Shown: positions 60,490-64,000 of the stretch, one piece after another
How positions within the stretch are numbered: the stretch's first letter is position 1
How the letters are laid out: every line of letters begins with the position of its first letter
Assembly: GCA_025758045.1 (NCBI GenBank)
Contig: CP107208.1
Coordinates: forward strand, 2,356,001-2,420,000
DNA length: 64,000 nucleotides
From: Oscillospiraceae bacterium
Lineage (GTDB): Bacteria > Bacillota > Clostridia > Oscillospirales > Ruminococcaceae
Reading direction: 5' to 3'
Made by a program: the position numbers and the translations under genes
Notes under the pieces: generated by a model
Told to the model about the DNA's origin: nothing
The model's input: only the letters and a program-made list of their open reading frames with translations
Databases searched by the model: none

Positions 60490-60849
60490 ATGGCAAAACC
60501 GAAAAACCTTGAACAGCTCCGAGCCGAAAAGGAACAGGTCGAGACACAGCTTGCACAGGAACAGCACAAGCTGGAGCGTCTGGAGAACAGAAAGAAGTAT
60601 CTGGAGAAAGGCGAGAGACAAAAGCGCACCCATCGTCTTTGCAATCTGGGCGGCACGATTGAGAGCCTTGCCCCGGAGGTCAAAGATCTCACACGCACCG
60701 AAATGACAGAGCTGATGGAACAAATCTTTTCTCTGTCCGAAGTTCAGCAAGCCGTCCGTCACATGGCGATTACCCACATCAGCCAAGCAAACAGAGAAAA
60801 GGAGTTGAAAGCCGATGGCACTATTTCATCTGAGCGTCACGCAGACTAA
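60490..60849 (+). CDS. DUF3847-like mobilization accessory protein, IME 2
   Basis: 119 residues. The coiled-coil N-terminus (LEQLRAEKEQVETQLAQEQHKLERLENRKKYLEKG) and the LGGTIESLAPEVKDLTRTEM segment match the IME 1 counterpart at 51546. AAAGGAGG upstream. It overlaps the relaxase start by 35 bp, which supports joint action at oriT. The DNA-binding role is inferred, not shown. Confidence 0.68.
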   Translation: MAKPKNLEQLRAEKEQVETQLAQEQHKLERLENRKKYLEKGERQKRTHRLCNLGGTIESLAPEVKDLTRTEMTELMEQIFSLSEVQQAVRHMAITHISQANREKELKADGTISSERHAD

Positions 60850-62311
60850 GCGAAGCACAGGACAGTCCGCTATCGCTTCTGCCGCCTACCGAGCCGGGGA
60901 GCGATTGTATAGCGAGTATTACGGCGAGTACAGCGACTACACCAGAAAGGGCGGCGTGATCTGCTCCGACATTCTCCTGCCGTCCCATGCTCCCCCGGAA
61001 TTTGCAGACCGTCAGACCTTGTGGAATGCCGTGGAAAAAGCCGAGCGTGGAAAGAACGCCCAGCTTGCATACAGCTTTGACATTGCCTTGCAGAATGAAT
61101 TTTCCCTTGAGGAAAACATCGCTCTTGCAAGGCAATTTTTGTTGGAGAACTTTGTGAGCCGGGGCATGGTGGTTGACTTCGCCGTACACCAGCCAGACCG
61201 TGAGGACGGCGGCATACCCAATCCACATTTTCATGTGCTTTGCCCCATCCGTCCCATCGAGCAGAACGGCAAATGGGGACTAAAGCAACGCCGGGTGTAC
61301 GAACTGGACGAGGACGGCAACCGTATCCGAGACCAGAACGGAGAGTTTGTTTTCAACGCCGTTCCCACTACCGACTGGGGCAGTCCCGAAACGCTGGAAC
61401 ATTGGCGTGAAGCATGGGCGGAGATGTGCAATGCCAAGTTTGCGGAAAAAGGTATTGATGTTCGTATCGACCACCGCAGCTATGAACGGCAAGGCGTGGA
61501 TTTACTTCCCACTATCCATGAAGGCGCAACCGTCCGGGCAATGGAGAAGAAAGGCATACGCACCGAAAAGGGCGAGTTCAACCGCTGGATCAAAGCCACC
61601 AATGCCGTTATCCGGGACATCAAGAAGAAAATCACTCTCCTGTTTGATTGGATTGCCGAAGCAAAAGCAGAGCTTGCCAAGCCGCAGGCCCCCGACCTTG
61701 TTTCTCTGCTGAACGCCTACTACACCCAGCGCAAAGCCGGGGCTTATTCCCAGAAAGGCAAAATCAGCAACCTAAAGGAGATGAACGAGACTTTCAATTA
61801 TCTCCGGGCAAACGGCATTTACACCCTTGAAGATTTGGAAAGCCGTGTCAGCGAACACAGTGCTGCCACAGAGAGCTTGAAGAAAACGCTGGACGAACAG
61901 ACTGCCCGAATGAAAGCAATTAAGCAGCTCTATGACAGCTCCGCTGCTTTCCAGAGCTTGAAGCCTGTCTATGACGGCTTGCAGAAAATCAAGTTTGAGA
62001 AGCCCAGAGCCAAGTACAAGGCAGAGCATGAAGCGGAACTGAAACAGTTCTACGCCGCCAGACGAAAGCTGACCGGGGAGTTCCCAGACGGCAAGGTGGA
62101 TATGAAAAAGCTGTCCGACGAGTATGACGAGCTGGAACAGGCGCACAACACCACCTATGTCGAGTTTAAGACCGTCAGAGACGATTTACACCGTCTTTGG
62201 AAGGTCAAGTCATGTGTAGATACTGCCGCCCGATTTAACGAGCGTACAGAGGAACAAATGCTCCAAAATCGACCCCAAACACGACACAAAAAGGAGGATA
62301 TGACACGATGA
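60815..62311 (+). CDS. mobA: MobQ-family (MobA/MobL) relaxase of IME 2
   Basis: 498 residues. The N-terminus LFHLSVTQTKRSTGQSAIASAAYRAGERL carries the catalytic Tyr region, and PNPHFHVLCPIRP the His motif. The C-terminal half is a coiled coil as in IME 1. Regular ATG with AAGGAG, in contrast to the ATA in the IME 1 copy. Coupled to the next gene by overlap. The nick motif is ~1.2 kb upstream rather than ~0.2 kb, because the cargo gene and DUF3847 lie between. Confidence 0.9.
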   Translation: MALFHLSVTQTKRSTGQSAIASAAYRAGERLYSEYYGEYSDYTRKGGVICSDILLPSHAPPEFADRQTLWNAVEKAERGKNAQLAYSFDIALQNEFSLEENIALARQFLLENFVSRGMVVDFAVHQPDREDGGIPNPHFHVLCPIRPIEQNGKWGLKQRRVYELDEDGNRIRDQNGEFVFNAVPTTDWGSPETLEHWREAWAEMCNAKFAEKGIDVRIDHRSYERQGVDLLPTIHEGATVRAMEKKGIRTEKGEFNRWIKATNAVIRDIKKKITLLFDWIAEAKAELAKPQAPDLVSLLNAYYTQRKAGAYSQKGKISNLKEMNETFNYLRANGIYTLEDLESRVSEHSAATESLKKTLDEQTARMKAIKQLYDSSAAFQSLKPVYDGLQKIKFEKPRAKYKAEHEAELKQFYAARRKLTGEFPDGKVDMKKLSDEYDELEQAHNTTYVEFKTVRDDLHRLWKVKSCVDTAARFNERTEEQMLQNRPQTRHKKEDMTR

Positions 62312-62610
62312 AAAAATACGACTGGAAGAACGAGTACAACCCCATCCGCAGAACGGCAAAACGCCTTTTGAGCGGAGAAGCTTTGACCGATGGCAGACCG
62401 CTTTCCGACCTGATCGAGCTGGACGAACACACCCGGAAATGCCTTGCCTTTGAAGCCACCCTCACCGACCGCCAGATTGATATGTTGCAGGAGCTGGGCT
62501 ATCTGCCTGTTATCATGAGACAGTACGGCGAGGAATGTGCGAACTGCCCCTACACGCTGGACGAGCGTGAGCATGGCATTTGCAGACGATGCGCTGTTTT
62601 CAAGAAGTAA
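62308..62610 (+). CDS. Hypothetical IME 2 protein with C-terminal cysteine cluster
   Basis: 100 residues. Basic, aromatic N-terminus (KKYDWKNEYNPIRRTAKRLLSGEAL) and a C-terminal CANCPYTLDEREHGICRRC that could bind one zinc ion. It lies between the relaxase and the primase-helicase, overlapping the former. No counterpart is present in IME 1. Possibly a small DNA-binding partner of the helicase; inference only. Confidence 0.6.
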   Translation: MKKYDWKNEYNPIRRTAKRLLSGEALTDGRPLSDLIELDEHTRKCLAFEATLTDRQIDMLQELGYLPVIMRQYGEECANCPYTLDEREHGICRRCAVFKK

Positions 62611-62621
62611 GGAGGACGCCC

Positions 62622-64000
62622 ATGCAGTACACCCAAGCACAGATCGACCGGGCAAACGCCGTCAGTCTGGAAGATTTTCTCCGCACACAGGGAGAGACGC
62701 TTATCAAAAGCGGACGGGAATACCGCTGGAAAGAACATGACAGCTTGACCGTCCGGGGAAGCAAGTGGTTTCGCCACAGCCAGAGCAAGGGCGGCTATCC
62801 CATTGATTTTGTCATGGAGTTTTATGGGAAGTCCTTTCCCGAAGCCGTCCAGCTCCTGACCGGCGAAAGCGGCGAGGGGCAGACCGAAGCCAGCACAGCA
62901 CCGCCCACAGCGTTTCACTTGCCATTGCACAACAGGACAGCCGACAGAGCAATCCAATATCTCACAGAAAGCCGAGGTCTCAACAAAACGCTTGTTGAGG
63001 CTTTTCTTCTTTCCGGGGATATTTACGAGGACGCAAAGCGGCACAATGTTGTGTTTGTCGGCAGAGACCGAAGCGGTACGCCGAGATACGCCCATGTGCG
63101 AGGAACGGCAGACCCATTCAGGCAGGACATTGCCGGGTCTGACAAGTCCTATCCGTTCCGCTATGAGGGCAACGGCAACCAGCTCTTTGTCTTTGAAGCG
63201 CCGATTGACCTTTTGTCCTTTATCTGCCTTTATCCGCAGGATTGGCAGACAAGAAATTATCTTGCCCTGGGCGGCGTTTCGGGCAAAGCCCTTGACCGTT
63301 TTCTTTCTGAACGCAAGGACACCCGAAAAGTGTTTCTCTGCCTTGACAGCGACACCGCAGGAAGTGAAGCCTGCTCCAGACTGGCGCAGGACATTCCCAG
63401 CGAGATCGCCGTCATTCGCCTTGTCCCGGCAAGGAAAGACTGGAACGATGTTCTCCGTCAGCAAGGGGACATTCCCAGCCGCAAATTCATAGCCGAGACA
63501 ATCACGCTGCGAGAGCTGCCCACCGCCCAGCCTGTCCCAATGCTCCGTATGGCTGATGTGGAGCTGACGAGCGTGGAATGGCTATGGTTTCCCTATATCC
63601 CATTTGGAAAGCTGACAATTATCCAGGGCAATCCCGGCGAGGGCAAGACCTACTTTGCCATGCGCCTTGCGGCGGCTTGCACCAATCGAAAGCCTTTGCC
63701 CGGTATGGAGACACTTGAACCTTTCAATATCATCTATCAGACCGCCGAGGACGGTCTGGGTGATACCGTCAAGCCCCGACTGATAGAAGCAGACGCAGAC
63801 CTTGAACGAGTGCTTGTCATTGACGATAGAGACACGCCGCTGACCCTTGCCGATGAACGCATAGCAAGGGCAATCCGGGAAAACAGCGCAAGGCTGGTTA
63901 TCATTGACCCGGTACAGGCTTTTCTGGGCGCAGATGTTGACATGAACAGGGCAAACGAGGTGCGCCCGATATTCCGCAGTCTGGGAGACATTGCACAGGC
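62622..64000 (+). CDS. Toprim/AAA primase-helicase of IME 2 (3' end outside window)
   Basis: 459 residues visible, clearly orthologous to 53604-55505: YTQAQIDRANAVSLEDFL, WKEHDSLTVRGSKWFRHSQSKGG, the Toprim LFVFEAPIDLLSF and VFLCLDSDTAGSEA. The ATPase Walker A GNPGEGKTY follows near residue 337 and Walker B RLVIIDPVQAF near 425. The N-terminal DUF3991 region again lacks zinc cysteines. AAGGAGG upstream of ATG at 62622. The frame is still open at 64000. Confidence 0.85.
   Translation, partial: MQYTQAQIDRANAVSLEDFLRTQGETLIKSGREYRWKEHDSLTVRGSKWFRHSQSKGGYPIDFVMEFYGKSFPEAVQLLTGESGEGQTEASTAPPTAFHLPLHNRTADRAIQYLTESRGLNKTLVEAFLLSGDIYEDAKRHNVVFVGRDRSGTPRYAHVRGTADPFRQDIAGSDKSYPFRYEGNGNQLFVFEAPIDLLSFICLYPQDWQTRNYLALGGVSGKALDRFLSERKDTRKVFLCLDSDTAGSEACSRLAQDIPSEIAVIRLVPARKDWNDVLRQQGDIPSRKFIAETITLRELPTAQPVPMLRMADVELTSVEWLWFPYIPFGKLTIIQGNPGEGKTYFAMRLAAACTNRKPLPGMETLEPFNIIYQTAEDGLGDTVKPRLIEADADLERVLVIDDRDTPLTLADERIARAIRENSARLVIIDPVQAFLGADVDMNRANEVRPIFRSLGDIAQ

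Larger units (their letters stand above)
56256..64000. mobile_element. IME 2: second mobilizable element in the same virD4 gene (right end outside window)
   Basis: virD4 is left after AGCGG (56251-56255); the family continues there with Lys-Thr, which is not found within the window. Gene order parallels IME 1: serine recombinase, Tnp-like protein, TraX, cargo protein, DUF3847-like, MobQ relaxase, small protein and primase-helicase. The proteins are clearly related but distinct from those of IME 1, so this is a separate acquisition. Confidence 0.85.

Overview
The window looks like an accessory-rich stretch of a gut Clostridia genome (Oscillospiraceae, perhaps Faecalibacterium/Gemmiger-like). 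Three things suggest this: a galacto-N-biose/lacto-N-biose phosphorylase operon with a sulfatase, Tn1549-type conjugation genes, and Tn4451-like serine-recombinase elements. The genus assignment is inference. I saw no tRNA, rRNA or CRISPR array.

Layout. 1-1.5 kb: the end of a KAP-like P-loop NTPase gene. 1.6-18.7 kb, minus strand: a type IV secretion/conjugation module read from right to left. It runs VirB2-like pilin, VirB6-like channel, membrane protein, M23 hydrolase, VirB4 fused to a PrgI-like N-terminus, small envelope proteins, a degenerate resolvase-fold protein, class B sortase, and a 2,360-residue Cna_B adhesin. A RelB/RelE-type toxin-antitoxin pair splits it at 14.4-15.0 kb. 18.7-30.7 kb: a catabolic island flanked by a 64-bp direct repeat. 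It encodes an AraC regulator, a sugar ABC importer without its ATPase, a GH112 phosphorylase, a sulfatase without signal peptide, its radical-SAM maturase, a paired CHR (chromate/sulfate-type) transporter, and an N-acetylhexosamine 1-kinase. 30.7-31.2 kb: an ArpU/RinA-like regulator whose 3' end and downstream promoter boxes are what is duplicated on the far side of the island.

31.4-43.4 kb: a quorum-sensing locus. It holds agrCA, an XRE regulator, agrB and a cysteine-free agrD predicted to give a Ser-lactone peptide, plus secreted proteins, a lipoprotein, an ABC transporter and two duplicated orphan winged-helix proteins. Three promoters here (agrBD and two secreted-protein operons) share a tandem box with 20-bp period, placed exactly 41 bp from the -10.

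43.7-64 kb, plus strand: the start of a second, Tn1549-like element (sigma-like factor, ParB, a DUF7768-like protein, ArdA, PcfB, VirD4). Its virD4 gene is broken twice, at 47.92 kb and 56.26 kb, by two different mobilizable transposons. Each carries a large serine recombinase, a DUF3847-like protein, a MobQ relaxase and a Toprim/AAA primase-helicase. Each also has an RSF1010-type nick motif just upstream of the relaxase or relaxase operon. The second element runs off the right edge.

Working together. The catabolic island reads as a complete cytoplasmic route for sulfated host-glycan disaccharides: import, desulfation, phosphorolysis, kinase step and possible sulfate export. The agr locus reads as a density-controlled secretion programme. 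The nested mobile elements suggest a conjugation system that its own hitchhikers have disabled, probably reversibly.
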